DNA of 40,331 nt from Stemphylium vesicarium (taxonomy: Eukaryota; Ascomycota; Dothideomycetes; Pleosporales; Pleosporaceae): positions 1 to 40,331 of the forward strand of contig QXCR01000211.1 of the NCBI GenBank assembly GCA_004380135.1, written 5' to 3'. Positions 1-11,580 of the stretch are shown piece by piece. How positions within the stretch are numbered: the stretch's first letter is position 1; the number at the start of each line of letters is the position of its first letter. Both the position numbers and the translations under genes were made by a program. Below the pieces are notes generated by a model. It did not search any database. It saw only the letters and a list, made by a program, of their open reading frames with translations, and was not told the DNA's origin.

Positions 1-932
1 AGAAAAATATATTAGTAGACTACTACCTAGATTTAATAAAGAAGGTATTAAACCTAGAGAAGCTCCGCTAGCTCCTAATACTAAGCTAGAAAGTAATAAA
101 GAAGAGGCTTATCTAAGAGATATCTAAAGATATTAATAAGAAATTAGCTCTCTTATCTATATTACTACTTTTACTAGGCCTAATATAGCATACGCTATAA
201 ATAGCTTAGCTAGGTATATATCTAATTCTAGTATAGATTACTTTAATAGTCTAAACTACCTCTAGGGCTATATAAAGCATACTAAGGACCTAGTATTAAA
301 CTATAATCTAAACTCTAGTAAAACTCAATCTAAGCCTATAGAGCTAAAATAGCTAGATAAAATAATTAATCTAACTAGCTCTATAGATTTAGATTAGGGG
401 GGCGATTTTACTAGTAGAAGGTCTACTATAGGCTATATATTCTTATTAAGCTATAATAAGAATAGTAGCGCTATATCCTAGCTATTAAAATTATAAAAAA
501 CTATTGCACTATCTAGCGCAGAGGCTAAGTTCATGGCCTACAAAGAAGTAGTCAAAGAGAGCTTATATCTAAATCTCTTTATTAAAGAGATAAGCTTAAT
601 TACTCCTATTTTTAATAATACAAAGATTATTAAAATAGATAGCTAAAGTGCTATAGAACTAGCGAAGAATCCTATATATCACGCTAGAACTAAGCATATT
701 AATATTAGGTATTACTTTGTTAGAGAAAAGGTTAAAAATAAGGAAATAGAATTATCCTATTAGCCTATAGTTACTCTTATAGTAGATAGCTTAACTAAGT
801 CTATTAGTATACAAAAGATTAAGGACTTTAAAGTAGAAGCAAATCTACTACCTTATCTAAAAGAGTAATACTAATAGAGAGAGTTACTAAATTACTACTA
901 CTAGAATTAAGCTTATTAAGCTTAAGGGGGCG
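1..932 (+). pseudogene. Copia retrotransposon 3' pol relic (end of RT and RNase H)
   Basis: Reading the plus strand through stop codons gives the C-terminal part of a Ty1/Copia polyprotein. A TRPNIAYA-type block lies near 178-200, an RRSTIGY block near 416-434, an ALSSAEA block near 507-530 and an ARTKHI block near 683-700. All are landmarks of the end of the Copia reverse transcriptase and its RNase H. Many CAA/CAG codons appear as TAA/TAG, as expected after RIP, so the gene is dead. The relic is cut by the window start and runs into a polypurine tract (AAGGGGGCG, about 924-932) just before the 3' LTR. A near-identical inverted copy lies at 39397-40331. Confidence 0.88.
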
Positions 933-1273
933 TATTAGAATATAAGCTTAGTTAAGCTTAAGTAAGCCTTAGTAAGCTTAAGTAAGTACTAGTACTCTTT
1001 TAGCTAGAATAGCACTACTATAGCTATTACGTTCTTATATACATAATCTATAACGTAGAAATTACGTATATCTAGGTTATCTATTAGTAAGATAGAATAT
1101 TCTAGATAACCTAGCATTTATATATAATAACGAGTAGACAGCGATAATACCTCAGTGTCTAACTCCCCCCTTTATATCTAATAGATATACTTTTAACTCT
1201 AGTTCCTATCTTCCGCTATTACTAATACTATTACTAATAGTATTAGTAATCCTCCACTATACTTTTTCTTATA
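933..1273 (+). mobile_element. 3' LTR of the Copia element (LTR family 1, 341 bp)
   Basis: It directly follows the polypurine tract. It is 341 bp, the same length as the solo copy at 11235-11575 and the inverted copy at 39056-39396. The expected TG...CA ends read TA...TA here, consistent with RIP transitions. It contains the near-palindrome built from TTACTAATACTATT and its complement near 1220-1250. The next bases, GATAT (1274-1278), would be one copy of the target-site duplication; the partner lies outside the window. It interrupts a Gypsy relic that starts at 1274. Confidence 0.85.
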
Positions 1274-3600
1274 GATATAAGATTAAAGACTAATATATTA
1301 AATAGTATAATTACTAGAGTCTTCTCTTAAAAGTAGCTTAATAGTAATTAGTATCTTATAGCCTTTTATAGCTATTATTTAATAGAAGCTAAATTTAATT
1401 AGTAGATACATAATAAAGAACTCTTTATAATTATAATTATATTTACTAAGTAGAAAGTAAAATTAGTTTTAATATAGATCTAAATTAAAGTACTTTCAAA
1501 CTATTAATCTCTAGAGTATTTTATAATTATAAAAGTATTTAACTCTTAATAAGTTTAATAGGCTAAAGAGTTTACTTAGTTTAATTTCTAGATTACTTAT
1601 ACTCTTAATAAAGATAATAATTAAGCTAATATTCTAAGCTATTATAAATAGAATATAGAGAATTTAAGAGTAGCCTAAGTTAATAACTAGTTATAGATTC
1701 TTTTAAGACTATACTAATTATATTCTTAAATTAATACTAAACTAGCTATAGTTTATATTACTTATACTATAGTTTAAATTATTAGTCTAAACTTTATAGA
1801 GTCTATTAATAGAATAATATTCTTTAATTCTCTATAACTAGTAGAAGCTCTACTCTAAGAGAATTAGATATTATTTATTTAAGAATAATTACTACAACTA
1901 ACGTAGTACTAGATATATAATAGCCTATTACTCTTTAGTAAATATCTATATATTACTACTAACTTCTTCTTATATACCTACCTTATCCGCGAGGTATATA
2001 ACTAGGTTTTATCCGCCTACCTAAGCGCTACTAAAACGTACTAGTTACTAGCCTAAAAGTATTATTAGAAGGGTATAAAAGCTACTTATAAACGCTATAT
2101 ACGCAACTATAGTACTTACTATAGAGCGCACCTAAGATAGACCTATACCTATAGGTTAATTTACTTACTACTAATTTCTAAAAGACTAATATAATATCTT
2201 TATATTAATTTTAAGAAATTTTCTAAGAATAAATCTAGTTATAACTAGATTATAGTTATTATTAACTTACTATTAAAATAAGCTATCTCTATACTTTACT
2301 ATAAGACTATTAACGCTAGAGATATAGCTAATTTATTTATTTAATAAGTATACTAATTTAGCTATACGCCTAAAACTATTATCTAAGATAGAGATTCTTA
2401 GTTCGTATCTAGTTTCTAGTCTAAATTCTATTAGATTCTAGGCGTAAAAGTTAAGCTATTAACTACCTACTATAAGGAAACTATTAGATAAACTAAGATT
2501 ATAAATAAGTATATTAATTAGAGATTATAACCCTCTATATTTTTTTATTAAAATAATTAAAGTACGCTCTTATTCTTAATTAATAGAGCTTAAATATCTT
2601 TATTATACTCTATTATTAGTATATCTCTATACTAGATACTATATAGAAGTAAGCTATAATAAAGTTAGAATTAGTCTATTACTTTTAAGTATTAAATAAT
2701 TACTAATAAGGTAAATTATAAGGATACTCTAACTCTTACTACTAGAATATATAATACTTAGAAGATTACTAAAACTAATATAGAGAAAGCGTAGAACTAA
2801 ACAAGATTTATTATTAATTAGTACTAATACTCTATAGACTAGAGTATAGAAGATATAGTCTTTCTTAATATCTAAAACTTATTATTTTTCTATCTAAGTT
2901 AAAAGCTATCTAATAAGTAAATAGGCCTATTTAAGGTTATTAAATAAGTTAGAAACTCTTATTAATTAGAACTATTATCTAGCTTTTAGATTTATAATAT
3001 TATTATATTTAATCTACTATATAAAAACTCTTAGGACTCTTTATTAGAATAGAAGCCTCTAAAACTACCTAAAACTCTAATAAATAGTATAAAAGAATAG
3101 GAAGTAGAAGAGATTTTAGTTAATAAACTATCTTAATCTACTCTTAAGTATTATATTAAGTAGATTAGGTATAATCTAGATTCTATTTAGTATAAGGCCT
3201 CTAACTTTATAGAATTCTCTTATAAGTTATAACAATTTTATAAAAAGTATCTAGACTAGCTAGGCCCCCTATAAGCACTTAATAAGTAGATTAAAGCTTA
3301 AGAGAAAAGTATAAAGAATATAAATTATTTAGAGAATAATTAAGTTAACTAGTAGTATAAAAGAAAGTTACTATATAATATACTATAAAAAGAATTCTCT
3401 CTAGCTATCTATATCTAACTATTTACTCTTACTCTTTAAATGCTTTAATTACTACTCTTACTCTAGACTACCTCTACGCCTAAATTAGAGAGGTTACTCT
3501 CTAACTCTATACCTACTACTATTTTCTTCCTCTCTTTCTTCTTCTAGCTTCTACTATAGCCCCTACCCCCACGCTCTACTCGCGTCTTTAAGGAGGCGAC
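1274..3600 (+). pseudogene. Gypsy (chromovirus) pol relic: RNase H, integrase, chromodomain
   Basis: Conceptual reading through RIP stops gives the Gypsy RNase H region (motif resembling YSR...NKELF near 1360-1420, and a late block resembling NILSRYK near 1620-1650). It then gives an integrase core with TPKTIISDRDS near 2368-2400 and a following KETIRQTK-like block near 2480. Near 2930-3240 a polyprotein tail ends in a chromodomain with VEEIL near 3100 and KYYIKQIRYN near 3155. The frame is broken by dozens of TAA/TAG codons at former CAA/CAG sites. The Copia 3' LTR abuts the 5' edge, so Copia inserted into this Gypsy copy. The exact 3' boundary is not visible; 3600 is approximate. Confidence 0.8.
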
Positions 3601-4652
3601 CTAGCTATTTAGAATAGAGACCTACTTAAGAATCTATTTTAGAAAATAATAATTAATACTTAATAACTCTAAAGTACTTAGATCTTTCTTCTAAGTCTAA
3701 GTTATTTAGATATATAAACTTAGTAATTTAACTATCTTTAAAATCTCTACTAAATCTACTATCTATTTATTATTACTCTTAGAAAGTTTCTAATACGCCT
3801 TTAGTTTTTAAAGTAGAATTATAAACTTCTTACTAATATAAATTAGAATTTAGAGTAAGTAAGTTAAAGTATTATAAATTAGTACTAGATACTTACTAGA
3901 TTACGCGAACTCTTCTACTTAGTGTAGTACGCGCACTTCTTGGACCCCCGCGAGGCAAACCGATACTCGACAATATGGCCTCTCGCCATGGCCTTGGCCG
4001 CCCGAAGGCACATGACCCGGTGGGCCGCCGGCAGCGCTCCGACAGGGCAGCGCACAGGCATAGTGTGTGTGTGTGTGTTGTGGTGGTGTGAGATCTATAT
4101 AGAGTGAGTAACTAAAACCTATTAAAGTAAAAGAACGTATATATATTATTATTATAAAAGATAAAGAAAGAAGGGCTTAAGAATAGAGAGAAGAATATAG
4201 AAGTAGTAAAGTTAAAGAATAATTAATATTTAATGCCGCCTTTACTTAGATATTTAATACTATCTTTATTTAGATTTTAGCTAAATACTAGCTCTTTAAG
4301 GTATTAAACTATATATAGACTTAATATCTAATAATTAAAAGATAACTTCTATTAAAATAATATTAAATAAATAGGGATATTTATTTTCTATAGAGAGAGG
4401 TAATATAATAAGGCTATCTCTTTTATTATAGCTATAGCTAAGACTAGACTCTAAGTTAACCTTAAGTTGCTTTAAACCTAATTCTAACTTAGTTCTAATT
4501 TAGCTCTTATTAACCCATATATATTTAAGCCTACTATTTTTTAGATATAAATAGATAATTTTCTGTAATTCTTTTATATAAGATCTATAGGTATTAATAG
4601 ATTTTAGATTATAGTTCTCCCACGCACTCTTATATGCCTCTAAGTGAGACCA
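3601..4652. other. AT-rich gene-free stretch with one GC-rich patch
   Basis: It is mostly RIP-like AT-rich sequence with no frame I can assign. A sharply different GC-rich patch lies at about 3905-4105, with abrupt edges, normal CpA content and a GT dinucleotide run. No TG...CA ends with a matching 5-bp duplication could be found for the patch, so its nature is open: it may be a young LTR or host sequence that escaped RIP. The right edge (about 4600-4652) is again less AT-rich and continues, after the solo LTR, at 5121. Confidence 0.6.
4063..4078 (+). repeat. (GT)8 microsatellite
   Basis: Eight perfect GT units sit inside the un-RIPped GC-rich patch, followed by a less regular GTGGTGGTGTG stretch. 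Confidence 0.9.
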
Positions 4653-5120
4653 TGTTACGAACCTAAGAAGACGGGGCACGGCAACCTATATACGGAAGTA
4701 ATAAAGAAGTCACTTTATATAAGTTAAGTAAATAGCTAACCTTTAAGAACTAATAAGTAGCGTTACCTTATAGCTTACGTAATTCTATAGTCTTAGTAGA
4801 AAGCTATTATAGAATAAGTTACGTATATTCTATAATATCCTATAATATCCTATAATATCCTATAAGGTATTACGCATAGGATATATAAAACCTTATAGAA
4901 TATATAAGATATTAAGTTATATTCTTTAAGTATATAGCTACTAAATAGCGTACTTATATAGTTACTATATTTAACTTTAAAATTTAAGAATTAGTACTTA
5001 ATTCTTAAACTCTTAAATTATTTATTAATCTTTATATTATGCTTAACTTATCTTGTCTATTACGCGCCTAGCTTATTCCTAAGAACTAACCCTAGGACCC
5101 TCTAAGGACGGACCTTCACA
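4653..5120 (+). mobile_element. Solo LTR, family 2 (468 bp), TSD GACCA
   Basis: The element begins TGTTACGAACC and ends GGACCTTCACA, the canonical TG...CA form. It is flanked by a perfect 5-bp target-site duplication, GACCA at 4648-4652 and 5121-5125. No polypurine tract or internal domain adjoins it, so it is a solo LTR left by LTR-LTR recombination. It contains three exact tandem copies of TATAATATCC at 4831-4860. The first 192 bp recur at 37053-37244, and about 220 bp of the 3' part recur at the ends of 11581-12428 and 38249-39055. Confidence 0.92.
4831..4860 (+). repeat. 10-bp tandem repeat, 3 exact copies
   Basis: TATAATATCC occurs three times in perfect tandem inside the family 2 LTR, with a decayed fourth unit after it. 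The right-hand copy of this LTR (37053-37244) carries decayed versions. Confidence 0.9.
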
Positions 5121-6240
5121 GACCACGCCGAGTTCGGATCTCTTGTCTTGCCTGTGTCGTTACAAGTACTAAATAATCTAAATAACGATTTTAATTATTT
5201 AGTAACTATTATTAATTAAGATTTAACACTAGATAAGCTAATTAATCTAGATTTTATATTTAGCTAGATTTTTAACAAGTCTAGACGTCTATATTTAATA
5301 AAGTCTCTAAAGAATAGTATCTCTAATAAAAAGATTACTAATAAAGATATAGAAATGTCTTTAAATATAAATAAAAGTAGTAAGTACTACTATTATTATA
5401 ATAGAAGTAGATATCTAGATAATATCTATTATAAGAAGAAACGTGTAGCGGGCTGAACGCCCTTTGGTAGATCTCCTCGATATAATCTCGGTAGACGCGT
5501 CTAATAGACGCTTAGATTATCTTAGACTAATATTTATCTAATAGGTAAATAACTACTAGCGTAGATAGACTAATAGCTCTTTATTAAATATAATTTATTA
5601 TATATCTAGCCTTATTATTAGCTATCTACTCCTTAAGTACTTCTAGAGCTAGCCTCTTATATTTTATATTTAATTCTAATTAATGAAGCCTCCCAGCGAA
5701 GCTCTATTAACGCATTGCGCGTTAAGATTCTTAACCGCTACTTTATTACGTACGTGTAAGTTAACCTACTATATAAAATTAGTATTATTATAGTATAAAA
5801 GGCCTTTAAAAAATAGCTAGATAATATATTATAAGATAGTAAGTCTATCTAGTAACTCGTTATAAGAAGTAGGTACTAAAAGTTAATATATTATAATAAA
5901 TTAATAAGGTAAGTAGTAGCAGCTAATTAAAAGTAAGCTTTAGTAAGAAGTCTTATATAATATCTTTATAATCTAAAGACTTAAATACTGATATTATATA
6001 GAAGACTAAAGGCTAATTAGAGCCTTAAGTAGAAGATAGATACAAGTCTACTAATAGCTACTAATAAGTCTGGAAATAAGTCTTAATTAAAATTAGATTA
6101 GATCTCTAAATAGGGATATAGGCTATTATTAAATATCTCTTATATAAAAAAGAACTCTAATTATTATAAGTAGAAAGGTAATATAAATTACTAAGGGCTA
6201 TAATAAACTCTAATATTAAATTTATAAAGATTACTCTAAG
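5121..6240 (+). pseudogene. AT-rich relics including a Copia-like gag zinc knuckle
   Basis: Near 5388-5429 the frame reads as a CX2CX4HX4C zinc knuckle in which each ligand codon is now TAY (Tyr): codons 5388, 5397, 5412 and 5427. This is what RIP produces from TGY and CAY codons. The knuckle is followed by a basic KKKRV stretch, which suggests the end of a Copia gag. Small GC-richer patches at about 5443-5500 and 5690-5750 interrupt the AT-rich sequence. The remainder, to the mariner insertion at 6241, has no assignable domain; it may be the 5' part of the Gypsy relic that resumes after 8529. Confidence 0.55.
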
Positions 6241-6242
6241 TA

Positions 6243-8527
6243 CAGTAGGGTGACAAAAAGAAAACAACCTAAAAAATTAACCTTTTTTGAAGCTATATAC
6301 CTAGACAAGTAGACTAGCTATAGCTAAGATTTTTAGTGTTTTAGAAAGTTAAGAACTTTTTGTTTAGGTTAGCTACTTTAGACGATTGCTTAGTAAGCAA
6401 ATAGAAAATTCAAATTAGGCTTAAACATAGAGCATAAAAAAACTCTCGCTTAGTCTAGCTACAACTTTTTATCTAGCGTATAAAAAGTTCTAAAAGAAAT
6501 TTACGTAAGCAAAATCCTAGCCTTCTAGATTATCTAAGTAAACTTTTAAAAATAGTTAAAGAAAAAGTATGCTAAAAAAAGACGCTAAAATTACGTAAGC
6601 TTCTTTTAGTATTATTCTATATAGTCTTCTTTTTCTAAGCCTAATTTTTTTCTTCTATATTTCCTCTCTATATCTATAGAACTTTTAAAATTTAAAAAAA
6701 AAAGTTTATACTTTATCTTTGCAACAACTCTCTACTAGTACTATTAGTACTATACTAGAAAAGCCTACTAGATTTATTATAGACTCCTTATAACGTATTA
6801 AAAAGAATAAAAATACTTCTACTACTTCTTTAAAGTCTGAATTAGGCCGCCCTTCTAAGGTCTCTAAAAGAGCTACTAGAGTAGTTAATAGAGATCTAGG
6901 ATATAGCCCTAAAAAGAAAAATTGCCGTATTCTAGAAGAGAATAATCTAAAGTTTTCTACTAGAAGCCTATAACGTCTATTAAAAGTAGAGAAATACTCT
7001 ATTTCTACTACTAAGAAAAAACAGCTTTTAAATATAGAAAAAACTAGAAACTATAAGAAGTACGCTAAGAAGACTATTAAAATTCTAAAATTTATAAACT
7101 TTACTAAAGTTGAATTTTTAGACAAGTCTTCTATATAGCGTAGGCACGGTGCTAAGTAAGAATACATTAGAAAGAGGAGAAATAAGAGAACTAGGCCTAA
7201 ATAAGTCTCTATAACTAATTTAAGTGAGTTTAAAAGAAATTCTAATAAGTTATATTTTTTTTCTAAAAATATAGCACTTTCTGTTGGTAGGCCTTGTACG
7301 ATCGTACGGGTGATAACAACAACGAGGTTCTTCTGGTGACTTGGTATTGGTATGATTCATCTATGAACGTGGGTGCTACGAAGGTATACCTGAGCTCGGC
7401 GCGAGTCGGACCGAAGTAGGATCGAGTCGGCTCGTGGGCGAGTATTGAGCAGCCAACGTCTCTACCGATACTCACGATCCGACACTTTCCTAATTTTTTA
7501 GAATATTTTTATCTAGCTTACTAACTAAGTTCTAGCCCGCGATATTACTATCTCTATTTAGGGAGCTATTTAGTTAGGTAGAAGATCTAAGTTATTTATT
7601 ACTAAGATACTATAATATACTAGAAGCTTTATAAATATAAGATATATATAAGAAGTTTTAACTCCTATAGTTAAACTCTTATTTAAAAGAGGTAAAAAAG
7701 CTTTTATTAATTTACAAGTTTAAAAGACTATAAATAAGTTGATTATTATTACCTTTTAGAGATTTATTAATATTCAGAAAGCTAATATATTATTTTATCT
7801 AGGGTAGAAATCTTAGTAAGATAACGCTAAGATCTATAAAACGCTAATAATTATTTCTTAGTTTTCAAGAAATAGGATTTCTCTCTTTAAGTATTCTACT
7901 TATAGCCTAGATCTAAATCCTATACAAAACGTTTAGAGCTTACTTAAGAATAAGCTAGTAAGAAGACCTAGTACCTCTTTAGGCCTAGGTACTAGTATAA
8001 AAGTAGGAAAATTATTTAAAAAAGTAATTCTAGAGGAGTAGGAATAAATACCGCAAGAAGCGATTAATAACTATATTATATCTTTACCTAGACGTTATAA
8101 GGTAGTTAAAGCAGCTAAATGCTAGTATACTAAGTACTACTTACTAGATCTAGCTATTTTAATATACTAAAAGCTTAAAAAATTACACTTTTATATAACT
8201 ACTATAGAAACAAATAGAAAATCTGTTAATAAAGAGATATTTAATAATTAAACGTATGTAATAGCACATTAGATTTTTAGCAAAATTAATACTGTAAACA
8301 AAAAGTTGTAGCTTAGAAACGAGAGAGCTTTCTAGTAGACTCTAACACTACTAAGGTTACGCTAGTAAGAGCTTACTAAGTAGCTATTAAGAGATATTAA
8401 CTCAAAGAAAATGTTCTAAGCTTCCTAAAACACTAAAGATCTTAACTATAGCTAGTCCACTTGTCTAGATATATTGCTTTAAAAAAGGTTACTTTTGTAA
8501 GGCTGTTTTTATTTTATTACCCTACTA
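6243..8527 (+). mobile_element. Tc1/mariner DNA transposon (RIP-inactivated) with long terminal inverted repeats
   Basis: The ends are CAGTAGGGT... and ...ACCCTACTA (last G mutated to A), flanked by TA duplications at 6241-6242 and 8528-8529. The terminal inverted similarity continues for roughly 250 bp (compare 6302-6350 with the complement of 8425-8472). The interior encodes a dead transposase: a helix-turn-helix region with GRPSKVSK near 6846-6870, and a DDE-domain block resembling YSLDLNPIQN near 7901-7935, the usual Tc1/mariner YSPDLNPIE motif. Removing the nested 203-bp LTR and its 5-bp duplication leaves about 2.08 kb, a normal size. Many CAA/CAG codons have become stops. Confidence 0.88.
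7282..7484 (+). mobile_element. Young solo LTR (203 bp, GC-rich, not RIPped), TSD CTTTC
   Basis: It begins TGTTGGTAGG and ends ACGATCCGACA, with a perfect 5-bp target-site duplication CTTTC at 7277-7281 and 7485-7489. It sits inside the RIP-mutated mariner transposase gene but has normal base composition with CpA and TpG retained. It therefore arrived after the host element was mutated, or was too short to be recognised. It shows no similarity to LTR families 1 or 2. Confidence 0.93.
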
Positions 8528-8529
8528 TA

Positions 8530-11000
8530 TCTTAAATAAGAATTTTTATAGTAATAGATCTGTAAGATAGATACTATCTTATTTAAATAAAGAAAAGTAA
8601 AGAATAGTAGATAGTATTTTAGATAAGATATAGATATTATAAATATACTATTATTCCTTTTAGGCTTATAAACGCCTTAGTAATATTTTAAGAACTTATT
8701 AATAATATATTAAGAGTTTACTTAGATATCTTTTTTATTATATATTTAGATAATATTCTTATCTACTTAAAGAATAAAGAAGAGTATATTAAATATATCT
8801 ATATAATACTAAGGGCCTAGACTAGTTTAATCTATAGCTTAAACTAGAAAAATATAAATTCTTTAAGAAAGAAGTTACTTTCATAGTATATAATATATAT
8901 ACTAATAGAGTATATATAAGAAAAGAAGAAATTAAAGTAATTAAAAAATAGCTACTACTAAAGATAGTTAAGGAAATATAATTCTTCTTAGAGTTCTTAA
9001 ATTTTAATTAATAGTTTATTTAGAATTACTCTAAGATTATTATTCTATTAATAAAATTTATAAAAAAATTACACTATTTATATAAAGTATAGAAATAGAA
9101 GATACTTTTTAGATACCTAAGAATATAAGTATAACTCTACTATACTTCTATATATTCTAATTAGAGTAACCTCTACGCTTTAAGACTAACTTTTTAGATC
9201 TTATATTAAGAGAATATACTAGCTAGTTATATAAAAATAAATAGTATCTTATAGCCTACTATTTATATAAGCTTTTAAGATTAAAGGAAAATTATAATAT
9301 TTATAATAAAGAGCTATTAGCTATTATTACTTATCTAAAGTATTAGAGAGTATATACTAAGAGTTACTTAGAACTTATAATTGTCAGGACGCAGCCCTGC
9401 ACCACTACGCCATGCAACCAAAAAGGTACGTATGATCAGTGAACTACTGATCATGGTGCAGGATAGTATATATCGTCATCTGGCCTAACCCGGCCTGACA
9501 ATAATATTCTTAAATTATAAGAATTTAGTTATATTTATAACTACTAAAGTACTTAATAAATAATAAGTTTAATAGTTATAGAAATTAAGATAATTTAAGT
9601 TTAAGATTATATTTACGCTAATAAAAGATAATAATAAGGCTAATACTATTAGCTATAGATATAATATTATAAGAATAAAAATATTTAATAAATCTATAAT
9701 ACTTATATACTATAAAGATAGATTATTAAGACTAATAAAGATATTAAACCTAATTATATAAGTTACTAATAAGGTATTAAAAGAATTATAAGAAGTAATT
9801 ATTAAGTAATACTATAATAATCTTATATATAAATACCCTAGTATTACTTAAATAATAGAACTTATTAAAGAAAACTATAAGTTTCTATATATAAAGAATA
9901 AGGTTATTTCTTTTATTACTAACTACGTAGACTATTAGAAAAATAAATATAGTACTTACGCACTCTATAGAGAAATATAGGTAATAAAGCTATTTAATAT
10001 ACTATAGGTAGATATCTCTATAGACTTTATTATAAGCTTACTAGTCTTAAAAGAACCTATTACTAAAGTATAATATAATATAATTCTTATAGTAATTAAT
10101 TATTTTATAAAGTAAGCTAAGTATATTACCTTTTATAAAGACTTTATAGTAGTATAACTTATATATATTATTAATAATTATATTATAAGATATTATAGTA
10201 TACTTAAGTTAATTATTAATAATAAAGATAAGCTCTTTACTTTAAACTTTTATATAATACTACTTACTATAATTAGTAATAAGAAAAGTTATTAATAACT
10301 TACTACTTATAAATAGATCGATATTATATAATAAAAGCCTATCTATAGATCTATGTTAACTACTAGTAGAATAACTAGATTTTATTATCACCTATAGTAT
10401 AAATAGCCTATAATAATAAGCTTTTAGAGTCTTTAGGATAGACCTTATTCTACGTAGGCTATAGGAGACACTTAAATCTCTTTATACATATATTACTAAG
10501 CCTGAAAATAGAACTAGCTATTACTATAGCTAATAAGCTAAAATTAGCATATAAGCTACTATAATGCGAACTTAAAAAGATATAACGCTAAAGCATTTTA
10601 TATATTAATAAGAAATAAAAAAATAGCATCTTAGCTAAAGAGAGAGGATAAAGTTTATCTACTTATAAAGAACCTCTATACTATAGAACTTAATAAGAGA
10701 CTTAATAACGCTAAGATTAGACTACTTTTAATTCTTAATTAAAAGAGACTTGTTATTTTTATACTTAACCTTCTATTTAATATAAAAATATACTTATGAT
10801 TTTATATTAATATATTAGAATTAGTAGACTCTTAAATACTACTTTAAAAATATTTTTACTTTAAAATAGAAGAAGATAAAAAATTTAAAGTTAAGAAAAT
10901 TCTTATATACTAAATATAAAGTAATAGTAAAGAATATCTAATTAAATAATTAAGCTATTTAGAAAGTAATAATACTTAGAAGCTAGATATAAATCTTATA
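8530..11000 (+). pseudogene. Second Gypsy (chromovirus) pol relic: RT, RNase H, integrase, chromodomain
   Basis: Reading through RIP stops gives Gypsy RT landmarks. The YLDDILIYSK motif is recognisable in mutated form near 8730-8770, then KLEKYKFF near 8845-8870 and FLEFLNF near 8985-9005, followed by RNase H. After a nested 119-bp insertion the relic continues with an integrase zinc-binding and core region (ELIKENYKF near 9850-9880; DISIDFI near 10010-10035). It ends in a chromodomain-like tail near 10850-10990 (KKILIYQ). The mariner element immediately upstream probably inserted in the same Gypsy copy. Confidence 0.78.
9382..9500. mobile_element. 119-bp insertion with TGTCAGG/CCTGACA ends, TSD ATAAT
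   Basis: A GC-normal 119-bp block interrupts the Gypsy RNase H relic. The ends form a perfect 7-bp inverted repeat, TGTCAGG...CCTGACA, which also satisfies the TG...CA rule. A perfect 5-bp direct duplication ATAAT flanks it (9377-9381 and 9501-9505). It contains an internal hairpin (TGATCAGT ... ACTGATCA, about 9433-9453) and no coding capacity. It could be a very short solo LTR of a miniature (TRIM/SMART-like) retroelement or a miniature inverted-repeat element. The 5-bp duplication favours the LTR reading. Confidence 0.8.
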
Positions 11001-11229
11001 AATTACTAATAGCTTCTATATTATTACTACTAGTACTACTAGCGCTACTAGAACTAATAATACTAAGAGTAGTAACTATATTATCTATACTACCTAAGGT
11101 AGACTATATTATTAGTAAATATATAATACTAATAGACGCCGCTAAATAATCTAGGGACTGCGCGTTAATATCCTTATCCTCCACTTCTATTTCTAACGTA
11201 AGGCAGAGCGTCTTTCTTTAATCGCGCTT
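11001..11229. other. AT-rich stretch between Gypsy relic and solo LTR
   Basis: No coding frame or repeat end is recognisable. The last 80 bases are less AT-rich than the rest and may be the remains of a Gypsy LTR, but no partner copy could be matched. Confidence 0.4.
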
Positions 11230-11234
11230 ATTAG

Positions 11235-11575
11235 TGTTAGAATGTAAGCTTAATTAAGCTTAAGTAAGCCTTAGTAAGCTTAAGTAAGCACTAGTACTCT
11301 TTTAGCTAGAATAGCACTACTATAGCTATTACGTTCTTATATACGTAATCTATGACGTAGAAATTACGTATATCTAGGTTATCTATTAGTAAGATAGAAT
11401 ATTCTAGATAACCTAGTATTTGTATATAATAACGAGTAGATAGCGATAATACCTCGGTGTCTAACTCCCCCCTTTATATCTAATAGATATACTTTTAACT
11501 CTAGTTCCTATCTTCCGCTATTACTAATACTATTACTAATAGTATTAGTAATCCTCTGCTATACCTTTTCTTACA
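11235..11575 (+). mobile_element. Solo Copia LTR, family 1 (341 bp), TSD ATTAG
   Basis: It begins TGTTAGAATG and ends TTTTCTTACA, is 341 bp, and is flanked by a perfect 5-bp duplication ATTAG (11230-11234 and 11576-11580). It is the best-preserved copy of the LTR also found at 933-1273, 36670-37009 and 39056-39396, and it defines the canonical ends of the family. No polypurine tract or internal domain adjoins it. Confidence 0.95.
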
Positions 11576-11580
11576 ATTAG

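Noticed and set aside
4640..5165. tRNA or 5S rRNA gene split by the solo LTR (GAGACCACGCCGAGTTCGG when rejoined)
   Set aside because: The short GC-richer flank has a T-loop-like TTCGG, but no acceptor stem or internal promoter boxes could be fitted.
7263..7475. 70-codon minus-strand frame in the left flank
   Set aside because: It falls almost wholly within the 203-bp solo LTR and extends into mutated mariner sequence; an LTR, not a gene.
1274..11000. Gypsy or Copia relics as functional retrotransposons
   Set aside because: Dozens of in-frame stops from RIP and missing LTR partners; none could encode a working polyprotein.
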